Notes: generated by a model from the letters alone, not told the origin. Numbered from the stretch's first letter, positions 26,133 through 34,928 are shown. The stretch: DNA of 64,000 bases from SAR324 cluster bacterium (GCA_015231825.1 JADGAV010000001.1:425405-489404), one strand, 5' to 3'. Numbers and translations: made by a program.

Positions 26133-26960
26133 TCAATCCGATGGTTTATCCACCGGCTTGAAGACGTCTCTCAACTCCTGATACTCTTCTCCAAAAATTC
26201 GTTTCAGGTCCTCTCCCATAATACTGGTAACTTTTGTGATGTACACATCGTGTTTCACATAATCTTCCGCCACGGTGACAAAAGTGTGATTTCGACTCCA
26301 GGCGCCTTCTATCCCCCCTTGATCGAAAAACGTCGCCATCAGCACAAGTCGACTGTCGGTCACCAGAGTCAAGCCGCGCCCCCCCTTTTCCTGATGAAGG
26401 GTTTTTTCGACGGGATGATGGAAAGTAGCGCCAATTTTTTTTTCTGGAATCCCAAAATGAACCAGGGCAATTTTGACTCCCCGTTCCAATGCTGCTTCCA
26501 AACTTTCATCCAGGACGATCAATTCATCTCGCCACAAAGAGATTAACAAATGATCCTTTGCCTGCCGAATCAACTGCTTTGCCTTATTATAAATGCCGTC
26601 TTCTGAATTTAGACGCCAAATGAGATTGCTGTCTCCGCTGTTTCCCAGTGTCTTGAGCAGGTTTCCTAAACGTTCTGCCTTTTGCAGAGTCTCTTCCTGT
26701 TTTGCATTTACGAAATCCTCAGCATTGAGAGCTCCATACTGCTGCCCCCTCCCATGACCTTCAGAGATGGTTTGAATGATCCCTTTTTCCAAAAGTCGAG
26801 AAACCGTCTCATAGACTTTTGATGTTGGTATTCCAGATTCTTTAGCGATTTCGTAGGCAGTAGCCGGCTGTCGGAGGAGCAAGGCCAAATAAGCGCGTGC
26901 TTCGTAAGCCGTCAATCCCAAATCGATCAGTAATTTATTTATTTCATTATTAACTACCAT
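26133..26960 (-). CDS. TrmB-family transcriptional regulator
   Basis: The 275-residue protein has an N-terminal winged helix: LLIDLGLTAYEARAYLALLL, ATAYEIAKESGIPTSKVYET and VSRLLEKGIIQ at about 10-65, the TrmB signature. A linker helix and a phospholipase-D-like effector domain (LISLWRDELIVLDESLEAAL, GVKIALVHFG) follow. TrmB proteins respond to sugars or other small ligands. A perfect 8-base inverted repeat spans its own start codon, so it probably represses itself. Targets could include ilvE downstream or the divergently placed cation channel gene. Confidence 0.85.
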   Translation of the reverse strand: MVVNNEINKLLIDLGLTAYEARAYLALLLRQPATAYEIAKESGIPTSKVYETVSRLLEKGIIQTISEGHGRGQQYGALNAEDFVNAKQEETLQKAERLGNLLKTLGNSGDSNLIWRLNSEDGIYNKAKQLIRQAKDHLLISLWRDELIVLDESLEAALERGVKIALVHFGIPEKKIGATFHHPVEKTLHQEKGGRGLTLVTDSRLVLMATFFDQGGIEGAWSRNHTFVTVAEDYVKHDVYITKVTSIMGEDLKRIFGEEYQELRDVFKPVDKPSD

Positions 26961-26969
26961 AGTAGTTAA
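26950..26969. promoter_or_regulatory. Inverted repeat over the TrmB start codon, probable operator
   Basis: TTAACTAC (26950-26957) and GTAGTTAA (26962-26969) form a perfect inverted repeat around CATA. The start codon of the regulator is inside the spacer. Binding here would block both transcription and translation start. Confidence 0.55.
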
Positions 26970-27346
26970 TTAATTATTTTCAAATCATGTGTCAAGTTTT
27001 TTGAATTCAGTTGAATTTATTCCGGGCTCCATCATTGGAAAAGTGACTATCTTTCCTATGAAGCAGATCAGTTTCCAGGGGTTTGATTCCTTTCGCAGGT
27101 TTTGGGTTGGTTGTTTAAGCCCTTCGAAACAGTGCACCAGTTCCCTGTTAATGCTAGATCCGCAATTCTGTAATGGAGCTGTCTGGGGAAAATATTGGTG
27201 TTGTAAGGAAGGAATGAAACAAGTATTTTATGTAAATCAACCATTCCTTCTTTAAAGAGCAGGGGTTCCATTCCCCCTGCTGTTCAGAATTTCTGGAAGA
27301 TTTTTGAATATGTTTCAAGAACGTAAATTAATTTAAGGAGTACTTG
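26961..27346. other. Intergenic region with two tandem inverted repeats upstream of the channel gene
   Basis: No supported gene. GAAGGAATG (27208-27216) pairs with CATTCCTTC (27242-27250), and AGCAGGGG (27258-27265) pairs with CCCCTGCT (27274-27281) around an eight-base loop. The second stem is strong but has no T-run. They could be leader structures, a transcription terminator without a U-tract, or operators. Confidence 0.5.
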
Positions 27347-28198
27347 ATGGAATTACAGAAAAAAATTCAAAGACTTGTGGACTCTCTTCCTTTTATGCTG
27401 CTCATCAACATTGTCATCATCATAAATGCCATCTTGATCGGAATTGAAACATTTTATTTTTCTCCGCTCATTATCAAAATACAAAAATCAATTGTGCTGG
27501 TTTTTGTTTTAGAAATTGTAATCCGCTGGATTGGTAAAGAATCAATTTCCTCTTATTTGAAAAATGGCTGGAATATTTTTGACATCATCATTGTGTCTTC
27601 CTCCTTTATTCCAGATACATTATTTGACAACAGCGCGGCCATCAGCGTTTTCCGGGTCATTCGGGTTTTTCGGATTTTGCGCCTGCTCAGAACAATTCCG
27701 GAATTGCAGGTCATTATCACGGTGCTCCTGAAATCAATCCGATCTTTGACCTACACCGGAATGCTTTTTGGTATTTTTATGTACATGTATTCCGTGATGG
27801 GCGTGATTCTGTTCCGATTGCCGGAAGCAGCCACGTCTCCCAGCCAACCGGATCCCTATGGCAGTATTAGTGAGGGCTTTTTCACCTTGTTTCGCATTCT
27901 AACAGGAGAAGATTGGACCGATTTACGATACAACCTGTTGGGTGTCGCCCATGTACCGGACTGGATTGTCACCGGATATCACGTTTCCTGGATGGCTGTC
28001 TCGGCTTTTCTTTTGGTCAATCTGGTCGTTGGAACTGTGGTCAGCAACTTTGAACAGGTGATGCAGGCGTCCAAGGATGTTGAGATCGCTTCAAAAGAAC
28101 ATCAGCTGCATATTGAAATTTCTGCGCTGCATAGCAAACTGGACGGCCTTGAACAACAAATGAGAATACTCCTTGAAAAAGATCAAAAGCCGGGTTGA
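27347..28198 (+). CDS. Bacterial voltage-gated cation channel (NaChBac/NavAb family) with an acidic selectivity filter
   Basis: The 283-residue six-helix protein would form tetramers. S1 is at about 17-34, S2 at 48-62, S3 at 74-89. S4 carries arginines every third residue (R103, R106, R109, R112, R115 in VFRVIRVFRILRLLR). S5 is at about 134-157, then the pore helix and filter LFRILTGEDWTDL at 181-193, and S6 at 214-238. The C terminus (about 250-278) is a predicted coiled coil. The filter TGEDWTD has more acid than the usual TLESWS of sodium-selective members and resembles calcium channel filters, so calcium permeation is plausible (inference). AAGGAG six bases before the ATG at 27347 fixes the start. 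The 3' end overlaps the converging lipoprotein gene by 16 bases. Confidence 0.9.
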   Translation: MELQKKIQRLVDSLPFMLLINIVIIINAILIGIETFYFSPLIIKIQKSIVLVFVLEIVIRWIGKESISSYLKNGWNIFDIIIVSSSFIPDTLFDNSAAISVFRVIRVFRILRLLRTIPELQVIITVLLKSIRSLTYTGMLFGIFMYMYSVMGVILFRLPEAATSPSQPDPYGSISEGFFTLFRILTGEDWTDLRYNLLGVAHVPDWIVTGYHVSWMAVSAFLLVNLVVGTVVSNFEQVMQASKDVEIASKEHQLHIEISALHSKLDGLEQQMRILLEKDQKPG

Positions 28199-28830
28199 GA
28201 GGTTTTTCTAAATGAGCATACTGTTTGATGCTGAATCGGGTAGGGTTGCTCATAGAAATATCGAACTCCGGTAATTGGGTCGAGTGAATTGGTTTTGATG
28301 GATTTATCTTTCTGAATACTGCAATGCAGCAGGAATTCTTCCGCTAATTTTGGGGTGAGATCGAGTTGAAGGTGAAAAGGCTCAATAAAATCAATCCATA
28401 CTTCGCCTCGAACTTGAATTTCCTGCCAGTAGTCCATCGAGTTTTGACAGTCCGGGTGCTTGTCGAATAGAGAGGAGTGAAAACATTCCGGATTCAGCCT
28501 GCGTAACCGGGCGTGGTAGGGTGTACGTTCTGTCTTGTGCTGTATTTTTAGCATTATGTGAGCAATTTTTTGATTTAAATTGAGAAGGATAGGACGATTT
28601 TTCAGTTTGTCTTTGGAGATGATGAGATCCGATGTGATCCTTCCATTCAAATTCAGAAAAAATAGATGAATCTCGTATTGATCTGAAATCAATTCAGAGT
28701 TGCTGATCTTCACCTTCAATTGGGCGTGCTCCGAAACTGCTGGAGGGTGTTCATACTTACTGACCATGCACCCTGCATTCAGGAGCAAAGAAGCGGAAGC
28801 GAAAAAAATTATCAGGCAGAATCGATGCAT
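28183..28830 (-). CDS. Hypothetical lipoprotein
   Basis: The 215-residue protein begins with a lipoprotein signal (MHRFCLIIFFASASLLLNAG then Cys21), with lipobox LNAGC; export and lipid attachment follow. The mature part is mixed in charge, with a regular hydrophobic pattern (LILSKDK-like LIISKDKLKNRPILLNLNQK) and four more cysteines, perhaps a beta-sandwich. I do not recognise a family. The frame is open to 28887, but the ATG at 28830 starts the signal. Its last 16 bases overlap the channel gene on the other strand. Confidence 0.65.
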   Translation of the reverse strand: MHRFCLIIFFASASLLLNAGCMVSKYEHPPAVSEHAQLKVKISNSELISDQYEIHLFFLNLNGRITSDLIISKDKLKNRPILLNLNQKIAHIMLKIQHKTERTPYHARLRRLNPECFHSSLFDKHPDCQNSMDYWQEIQVRGEVWIDFIEPFHLQLDLTPKLAEEFLLHCSIQKDKSIKTNSLDPITGVRYFYEQPYPIQHQTVCSFRKTSQPGF

Positions 28831-28922
28831 ATTTATTCGCTTTTGTCCGGAATGATTGACAGTTTTAATGCGCCGGTCTGCCGTCAATTGTTCGTCAAAA
28901 ATTCAATTTTGAAGTCGTTTTT

Positions 28923-29522
28923 TCACTGACCCAACAAAGAAAGCACGGCCTTATTGAGATCCTCCGCCCATTGGTCCGGTTCGGTGTCACATTTCTGATC
29001 CTTGCCACCATGTCCAGTACGAACGCCGATTGAAAACATTCCTATTCGTTTCGCAGCTTCAAAATCTGTTGTTGCATCACCGATGAAAACGGTTTTTTGC
29101 AATTCCAGGCCATATTTTTTTGCTGCCTGTTCAAACAATAAGGTTCCGGGTTTCCGGCATTGGCAGGGATAACAAAGCTCTTTGATCCACCCTTCTTCCC
29201 AGTGGGGATAGTGGGGACAATAGAAAAAATCGTCCAAACTTGCGCCTATTTTTTCCAGAGCCTTTTCAAGTTTCAGGCAAATTTCCTCAAAAACCTCCCT
29301 GCTCAGCAATCCTCTGGCAAAAGCAGCTTGATTGCTGACGCCGATGCAGTATTTTCCCATGCGATTGATGCGAAGAATTGCTTCCAAGCTACCGGGAATG
29401 AAAAGTAACTGATCCGGAGACAAAATGGGGCCGGGTTCCTGGTTGATGACTCCATCCCGATCGACGAAAACTGCTTCAAGAGAAGACAATGAGGGGACGA
29501 CTCTATGCTGCATAGCACTCAT
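28923..29522 (-). CDS. gmhB: HAD phosphatase, D-glycero-D-manno-heptose-1,7-bisphosphate 7-phosphatase type
   Basis: The 199-residue HAD-family enzyme has AVFVDRDGVINQEPGPI (nucleophile aspartate in DRDGVIN), GVSNQAAFARGLLS (motif II), a zinc-binding loop FYCPHYPHWEEG then CYPCQCRKPGTLLF, and VFIGDATTDFEAAKRIG (motif IV). The zinc loop with cysteines and a histidine is characteristic of GmhB, which makes ADP-heptose precursor for lipopolysaccharide core. Histidinol-phosphate phosphatases share the fold and cannot be fully excluded. It follows the ArsC-like selenoprotein on the same strand. Confidence 0.88.
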   Translation of the reverse strand: MSAMQHRVVPSLSSLEAVFVDRDGVINQEPGPILSPDQLLFIPGSLEAILRINRMGKYCIGVSNQAAFARGLLSREVFEEICLKLEKALEKIGASLDDFFYCPHYPHWEEGWIKELCYPCQCRKPGTLLFEQAAKKYGLELQKTVFIGDATTDFEAAKRIGMFSIGVRTGHGGKDQKCDTEPDQWAEDLNKAVLSLLGQ

Positions 29523-29627
29523 TTCTATAGGCCTGTTGCAGAAGAATATACCAGGAAATTATTCCAATTGACATTCTGGAAACTCAAGGTTAATTTGCAC
29601 TTCAGGAAGGAAAGGCCGTCAATCGTT

Positions 29628-29966
29628 TTAATTGATTTTTTCTGCATAGAGCTCAGCGTTGAACCCAATAATATATTCTTGCTTTATTTGGATCGCAGGT
29701 GCTCTCAAATTACCGCTGGGGCCCATCACATGGCTTAGGATTTTTTCTTTGTCATCCTTTTGAGGATTCCAGAAAAGCACCTTTTTCCCTTTTGCAGTGA
29801 CGATCTGTTTTGCCGATTTGATTTTTTCCCAGGCTGCATCGGCATCAATTCTGTTTTTGCGGGCATCCTCAACTGTGCTGATTTTTATTTGATTGGCATC
29901 AAGAACCTCTTGTGCCTTGTTGCAGGAAGTTCAATTTTTACGAAGATACGCCCAGTCAATATTCAT
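29628..29966 (-). CDS. ArsC-family thioredoxin-fold selenoprotein, TGA at codon 12 read as Sec
   Basis: From an ATG at 29966, preceded by GGAG at six bases, the frame reads MNIDWAYLRKN, then TGA (codon 12, complement 29931-29933), then TSCNKAQEVLDANQI and on to a TAA at 29628, 112 codons in all. The start resembles ArsC/Spx proteins with a redox C-x2-C after a short strand; here the first Cys is replaced by TGA, giving U-T-S-C. The remainder is intact, including DARKNRIDADAAWEKIKSAK, AKGKKVLFWNP and GPSGNLRAPAIQI. A hairpin with a GGU apical loop starts 14 bases after the TGA, as required for SelB. This matches a known ArsC family with Sec or Cys members. Function is probably thiol redox rather than arsenate reduction. 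A stop-to-stop search would miss its N terminus. Confidence 0.9.
29895..29916 (-). promoter_or_regulatory. Bacterial SECIS element in the ArsC-like selenoprotein gene
   Basis: On the minus strand GGCA-CAAGA pairs with TCTTG-TGCC, with one bulged A and a GGT apical loop: nine base pairs. The loop begins 24 bases after the TGA. The apical sequence is the same as that of the hairpin in the peroxiredoxin gene. Confidence 0.82.
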
Positions 29967-29998
29967 AATGTACTCCATATTTTGTGAAAATTCGGGAT

Positions 29999-30044
29999 GA
30001 CGCCTCTGGCTCCCACAAAAGACACAGAAGCCGCTGAAGGCGTC
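29999..30044 (+). ncRNA. Possible structured leader upstream of moaB
   Basis: GACGCC (29999-30004) pairs with GGCGTC (30039-30044), and GGCT (30008-30011) pairs with AGCC (30029-30032) inside it. It lies between the divergent selenoprotein gene and the moaB start at 30080. Molybdenum cofactor genes in some bacteria carry cofactor riboswitches, but I cannot match this structure to the known consensus. Confidence 0.35.
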
Positions 30045-30079
30045 GGGTAGTGGCTGTCAACCAAACAAAGGATAAATCA

Positions 30080-30601
30080 ATGGCGACAAAAAGACAATTC
30101 ATACCTTTGAGCATTGCTGTATTGACGGTTTCGGATACCCGGGTTGAAGAAAATGATACGTCAGGGAAAACTTTGGTAGACCGACTCCGGGAAGAAGGTC
30201 ACGTCTTATCAGAAAAAAAAATTGTCACGGATGACATCTATAAAATTCGTGCGGCCGTTTCCAATTGGATTGCAGATGAATCCGTGGATGCTGTGATCAC
30301 GACAGGGGGCACGGGAGTGACTGGGAGAGATGGAACACCAGAAGCGATACAACCACTGTTTGACAAGGAAATCGAGGGGTTCGGTGAGTTATTCCGCTCC
30401 ATTTCCTATGATGAAATCAAAACCTCGACGGTGCAATCCCGAGCACTTGCAGGAGTCAGCAACGGCACTTACATTTTTTGCCTGCCGGGCTCTTCTGGCG
30501 CTTGCCGCACCGGGTGGGATAAAATTCTCAAGGATCAGCTGGACTACCGGCATCTCCCCTGCAATTTCGCAGAACTCATCCCACGGCTCAAAGAAACTTG
30601 A
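30080..30601 (+). CDS. moaB: MoaB-type molybdopterin adenylyltransferase domain protein
   Basis: The 173-residue protein belongs to the MoaB/Mog fold of molybdenum cofactor synthesis, which adenylates or binds molybdopterin. Motifs: IAVLTVSDTRVEENDTSG, DAVITTGGTGVTGRDGTPEA and YIFCLPGSSGACRTGWDKIL. AAAGGA eight bases before the ATG at 30080 supports this start over an upstream GTG at 30050. The molybdopterin oxidoreductase at 23 kb is a likely consumer of the cofactor. Confidence 0.93.
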   Translation: MATKRQFIPLSIAVLTVSDTRVEENDTSGKTLVDRLREEGHVLSEKKIVTDDIYKIRAAVSNWIADESVDAVITTGGTGVTGRDGTPEAIQPLFDKEIEGFGELFRSISYDEIKTSTVQSRALAGVSNGTYIFCLPGSSGACRTGWDKILKDQLDYRHLPCNFAELIPRLKET

Positions 30602-30626
30602 AACAGGGGTATGCGAAAACCGGTGC

Positions 30627-31427
30627 TCAGTTTTGAAACTCTGCAATCAAAGCATCCAGCGTCTGGTCGGGCTGTTCCTGCATCATCATGTGTCCGCATT
30701 TTTCAAGGACGACTCGTTTGCACTCCGGTAGTGCATCGACAATGAGCTGCGTCCTTTTGGGAGGTGTCATCTGGTCCCCATCTCCGATGATCACCAGGGC
30801 TCGGCATCGTGTCTTTCTTGCTGCATTCAGACCATTTTTCCATTCATTGCAGGCATGGAGGTCACTATATAGCACTCCAGGCCTGTTTCTTGCGAGTAGT
30901 TGCCGCCCGCTTCCAAGCATCCAGATGCCAGGCTGCTGATTGCCTCCAAAGTGCGCATTTCGTCCATGCCCCCAGGAAGTCACGAGATCATAGGCTAGTG
31001 GATCATTGATTTTGGCCGCTTCGAGCAGGTCAGGATGGACGGGAATCGCATCAGCAACCCCCAAAAGGGCGATTCGATTGACTCGATTCGGCATATCTGC
31101 AGCCGCTTGAAGTGCAACGATTGCTCCCATCGAATGACCAACCAATGCGGCCTCCTTCAGCCCTGCTTCTTCCATCAGGTGCCCGATCCAGGCTGACATT
31201 TTTTCGATGGATGGCAAAGATCTGCCGCCTGAATCGCGATGTCCCGGCAAATCCGGTGCCAATACCGACCAGTCGTGCCAGGCAAACCATCGGCTTTGTA
31301 AACTCCAATAACTGTGATCCATCCCTGCACCATGAATAAGAATCACGGTTCTTTTTTTGGCATTGAAGGGCTGTCCGCCGGTGGCACAGAACACTTTTTT
31401 GCGATCAATTTTGAATTCAATAGTCAT
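30627..31427 (-). CDS. Alpha/beta hydrolase
   Basis: The 266-residue protein has the full alpha/beta-hydrolase pattern: VILIHGAGMDHSYWSLQSRW (oxyanion region), VLAPDLPGHRDSGG, the nucleophile elbow ALVGHSMGAIVALQ, ALVIIGDGDQMTP with the catalytic aspartate, and EKCGHMMMQEQP with the histidine. The reaction is hydrolysis of an ester, lactone or C-C bond; the substrate cannot be told. It converges on moaB and is separated from metY upstream by only eight bases, so it is probably cotranscribed with metY. Confidence 0.9.
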   Translation of the reverse strand: MTIEFKIDRKKVFCATGGQPFNAKKRTVILIHGAGMDHSYWSLQSRWFAWHDWSVLAPDLPGHRDSGGRSLPSIEKMSAWIGHLMEEAGLKEAALVGHSMGAIVALQAAADMPNRVNRIALLGVADAIPVHPDLLEAAKINDPLAYDLVTSWGHGRNAHFGGNQQPGIWMLGSGRQLLARNRPGVLYSDLHACNEWKNGLNAARKTRCRALVIIGDGDQMTPPKRTQLIVDALPECKRVVLEKCGHMMMQEQPDQTLDALIAEFQN

Positions 31428-31435
31428 TGCCTCTC

Positions 31436-32728
31436 CTATCGCTGCGAGGCGCGCAGCGCCTGTTTGAGATCATCAATCAAATCATCCTTATCTTCAAGTC
31501 CGATAGAAAGCCTCACCAGATCCTCTCCCACCCCTGCTAACCTGAGGGCTTCTGCACTCATCTGCTGATGGGTGGTGCTGGCGGGGTGAATTACCAGAGA
31601 TTTCGCATCACCGACATTTGCCAGATGAGAAAATATCTGCAAACGTTCAATGAATCGACGTCCGGCATCCCGGCCCCCTTTGATCCCAAAGCTCAAAATT
31701 GCCCCGCAACCCCTTGGCAGCAGACGTTTGGCCAGATCGTAATCCGGATGACTTTTCAAAGTAGGAAAAAGGACCCAGTCCACAGCTTCATTTCCTTCCA
31801 GAAACTCGGCAATTGCCTCAGTATTTGAAACATGCTGTGCCATCCTGACGTGAAGTGTTTCCACTCCCTGTAAAATGTAAAATGCATTCATTGGGCTGAG
31901 ACAGGCACCAAAGTCCCGCAATCCTTCTGCTCGTGCCCTTGAAATCAATGCTGCTGGCCCAAATTCTTCGGCAAAATCCAGATCATGATAACCAGCGTAG
32001 GGTTCCGTAAGAGTGGGGAATTTTCCTGAGGCTTCCCAATCAAAAGTGCCGCCATCGACCAATGCTCCTCCGATAGCGATTCCATGCCCGCCCATGAATT
32101 TGGTGATTGAATGCATCACGATATCGGCTCCATATTCAAAGGGACGGCAAAGGTCAGGGGTAGCAAAGGTGTTGTCGATCATCAACGGCACTGATGCATG
32201 ATGTGCGATTTCTGCAACTGCCGGAATGTCCAGCACTTCCAAACCTGGATTTCCCAAAGTTTCCCCATATATCAGCCGCGTCGTTTTTCGTATTGCTTGT
32301 TTGATGGCGGTGTGGTCCCGAGGATCCACCAATGTGCTTGTGATCCCAAAACGCGGCAAGGTCTGTGTTAGCATATTGTTTGTTCCACCGTACAGTCTCG
32401 ATGAAGCGACAATGTGCCCTCCTTTGCCCATCAATGTCATGACGCCAAGGGCCAGAGCCGCCTGACCGCTTGCGGTACAAACTGTGCCGACACCTCCTTC
32501 CAGTGAAGAAATTCGCTCTTCCAAAACGGCAACCGTAGGGTTCGAAATTCGTGAATACAGGTGCCCGGCCCTTTCGAGATTGAACAAAGCAGCTGCATGG
32601 TCCGTGTCCCGAAAAACGTAAGATGTGGTTTGGTGAATTGGCACGGCTCGAGAACCGGTTACTGGATCTGGACGCTGGCCGGCATGTAAGGCACGGGTGT
32701 TGAACTTCATAAATTTGGGATCTGCCAT
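31436..32728 (-). CDS. metY: O-acetylhomoserine aminocarboxypropyltransferase (sulfhydrylase)
   Basis: The 430-residue PLP enzyme (Cys/Met metabolism family) makes homocysteine from O-acetylhomoserine and sulfide. Motifs: [20 protein letters not shown] at the N terminus, [38 protein letters not shown], and [18 protein letters not shown] with the PLP lysine in [25 protein letters not shown] is diagnostic for the MetY/CGS group, and the length is that of MetY rather than the shorter CGS. AAGGAGG is six bases before the ATG. The adjacent hydrolase is eight bases downstream. I see no SAM riboswitch upstream. Confidence 0.92.
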   Translation of the reverse strand: MADPKFMKFNTRALHAGQRPDPVTGSRAVPIHQTTSYVFRDTDHAAALFNLERAGHLYSRISNPTVAVLEERISSLEGGVGTVCTASGQAALALGVMTLMGKGGHIVASSRLYGGTNNMLTQTLPRFGITSTLVDPRDHTAIKQAIRKTTRLIYGETLGNPGLEVLDIPAVAEIAHHASVPLMIDNTFATPDLCRPFEYGADIVMHSITKFMGGHGIAIGGALVDGGTFDWEASGKFPTLTEPYAGYHDLDFAEEFGPAALISRARAEGLRDFGACLSPMNAFYILQGVETLHVRMAQHVSNTEAIAEFLEGNEAVDWVLFPTLKSHPDYDLAKRLLPRGCGAILSFGIKGGRDAGRRFIERLQIFSHLANVGDAKSLVIHPASTTHQQMSAEALRLAGVGEDLVRLSIGLEDKDDLIDDLKQALRASQR

Positions 32729-33056
32729 CGACGCCTCCTTTTTTAATCTGATTTTTTAAAATTTATTTTTCCTATTCTTCTTCATGCAGCGAAAATCACC
32801 CTCTGAAAATTGCCTGCAAAGCCGTTTTTATCGAGGGTACTGATTGTTTGTCCCTTACTTTTCTATAGCGAGAAAATAAATTTATTGAAAGCAAATTCCC
32901 TTTCGGAATGTTTTAAGTACAACATTACGAACCGGTTTTTCCAGTTTGGCAAGTCAATGCTGATCTGATTCCTGCAGGTCCGAGCGGTTTTAAGGCATTA
33001 AATTGATTGAACTGAGGTCGTTCCTTTGCTTGTATAAGAAGGGATAAAAGGGCGGT
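32729..33056. other. Intergenic region upstream of metY
   Basis: AT-rich with no gene that I can support. I looked for SAM-type riboswitch landmarks on the minus strand and saw none; only the strong metY ribosome binding site (AAGGAGG) is clear. Confidence 0.4.
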
Positions 33057-34928
33057 CTATATTTCTTCTGTTGTTTCAAGAGTGGTGACGAGGTTAGCAT
33101 AAACTCCATCGGCAGACATCAAAGATGCATGGTTTCCTCTTTCAATGATTTGCCCTTCCTGAAGTACCAGAATTTCATCTGAATGCTGGATCGTGCTCAA
33201 ACGGTGGGCAATGGCAATCACCGTTTTTTCATTGAAAACTTTTTCTGTTGCTTTTTGAATCAAATCTTCAGTCACTGAGTCCACAGAACTCGTTGCTTCA
33301 TCAAGAATGATCAATTCATTGTTCCCAGCCAGTGCACGGGAAAATGATATCAGTTGGGCCTGACCTGCAGATAAATTTTTGCCGTTTTCTAAAATTTGAA
33401 ATTCATAGCTGCCCGGTAATTTCTCAATAAAAGAATGAGCGTAGACATATTCTGCTGCCTGTTTTGTGGCATTTAAATCGACCAGAGGGCGGTTGAGACT
33501 GATATTGAATGCGAGGCTTTCATTGAAGAGATAGACGTCCTGCTGCATCATAGCAACGAGTTGCTGAAGTTGTTGTCCCGGGATTTCGGAGAGTTCTATC
33601 CCATTGATGGTAACGGAACCCTGGTAATTGGTATAGGTCTGGGTGATGATGCGAACAATGGTGGATTTTCCCGAACCGGTGGTTCCTACAATTGCAAGTC
33701 GATCTCCTTTTTTCAGCTTAAAAGAAATCCCCTTCAAAATATAGGGACCATGATCGCTGTATCGGAAATAAACATTGTCGAAACACAATTCCTCAAATTC
33801 CTGCATGTGGGGTATCCGTTCTGGATCAAGCGTTTCCTTTGAATTTTCAGGTGTTTCTTCGAATAAACGATTGATGTGTTCGAGTGCAGCCAATGCCCTT
33901 TGAATGGCAGAAATTTGCTGGGTAAATTCGCGAATTGGAATAAAAATTCGATTGAGGGTATTGACGAATCCGATCAATACGCCAATGGTGATGGTGCTCG
34001 CCAGAATCAACTGGGCACCGTACCAAATGATCAGTGCCAGAGTGATCGACATGATTCCTTCAATGATGGCGAAAAGAGTCGCATCATAGAAATTGTTCCG
34101 TGTTTGTGCTTTGAGAAACATGCCGGTTTTCTTTTGAAAACGTTCAATCACTTTTTTTTCAGCAGCATAAAGTTGTACGGTCTTTACACCGCTGAGGCAT
34201 TCCTGCAGGAAGCCGGTGGCATCAGCGAGTGCTTCACGGGTCAGGTTGTAATAGTAGCGAAGTTTGTTCCGCAGAAAATTGCTGATAAAATAGATAATTG
34301 GCAGAACTAAAAATAAGACCAGCGTCAGTTTCCAGCTCAGGTAAAGGAGGAAGACGAAAAGAGCGATGGTTTTAATAAAATCAGTTAGAATGGACAAAAC
34401 ACCAATCGCCAGTGATTCCCCCAGGGCTTCCATATCACTGGTCACTCGGGTGAGGATCAAGCCGACAGGATGATGGTCAAAATATGTGCGGGGAAGCTTC
34501 AGGATGTGAGAGAACAATGCTTTTCTCATATCCGAGATGGCCAATTGTCCTGATTTCTGAAGCGTATAGGTATAGATAGCATCTGAAAAATATCCTCCCA
34601 GTACTGTCAGTGCTAAAAAAAAGACAGTCTGATACAAACCTTCTGAATTTCCTACCACCAGATAATCGTCGACGATTCTGATAATCAGCCAGGGAAGCAG
34701 CAAGGTCGCTGCCACAGACAATGGGATGGCGGCTATCCCGAGTAATATCCATTTCCAATACGGTTTCACATATAGGAAAAAGTGTTTCAAGAGTGCCCAA
34801 TCCCGGGCATTTTCTGACTGTTTCTCAGGGGCTTCATTCGCATCCATTTCCATTTTATCCCCTGTTCCAAGATCGTCGGCTGTTACCGGAATTGGGATCG
34901 CTTTTTCTTCAGTCGCTTTGTCGTTCAT
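33057..34928 (-). CDS. mdlB: ABC exporter half-transporter, MdlB-like, canonical ATPase half
   Basis: The 623-residue protein has six membrane helices at about 60-340 and a C-terminal nucleotide-binding domain. Walker A GTTGSGKS at 415-422 and Walker B ILDE at 541-544 keep the catalytic glutamate, and the switch is H575. Its signature is LSAGQ at 519-523, one change from LSGGQ. The partner upstream has the opposite defect (LSGGQ intact, Walker B glutamate lost), so the two should form a heterodimer with one consensus site. MdlA/MdlB-type exporters pump lipophilic compounds. A charged N-terminal tail of about 40 residues is unusual. Two genes with 123 bases between them form an operon. Confidence 0.88.
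   Translation of the reverse strand: MNDKATEEKAIPIPVTADDLGTGDKMEMDANEAPEKQSENARDWALLKHFFLYVKPYWKWILLGIAAIPLSVAATLLLPWLIIRIVDDYLVVGNSEGLYQTVFFLALTVLGGYFSDAIYTYTLQKSGQLAISDMRKALFSHILKLPRTYFDHHPVGLILTRVTSDMEALGESLAIGVLSILTDFIKTIALFVFLLYLSWKLTLVLFLVLPIIYFISNFLRNKLRYYYNLTREALADATGFLQECLSGVKTVQLYAAEKKVIERFQKKTGMFLKAQTRNNFYDATLFAIIEGIMSITLALIIWYGAQLILASTITIGVLIGFVNTLNRIFIPIREFTQQISAIQRALAALEHINRLFEETPENSKETLDPERIPHMQEFEELCFDNVYFRYSDHGPYILKGISFKLKKGDRLAIVGTTGSGKSTIVRIITQTYTNYQGSVTINGIELSEIPGQQLQQLVAMMQQDVYLFNESLAFNISLNRPLVDLNATKQAAEYVYAHSFIEKLPGSYEFQILENGKNLSAGQAQLISFSRALAGNNELIILDEATSSVDSVTEDLIQKATEKVFNEKTVIAIAHRLSTIQHSDEILVLQEGQIIERGNHASLMSADGVYANLVTTLETTEEI

Noticed and set aside
32729..33056. SAM or SAH riboswitch upstream of metY
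   Set aside because: None of the conserved landmarks could be found on the minus strand.
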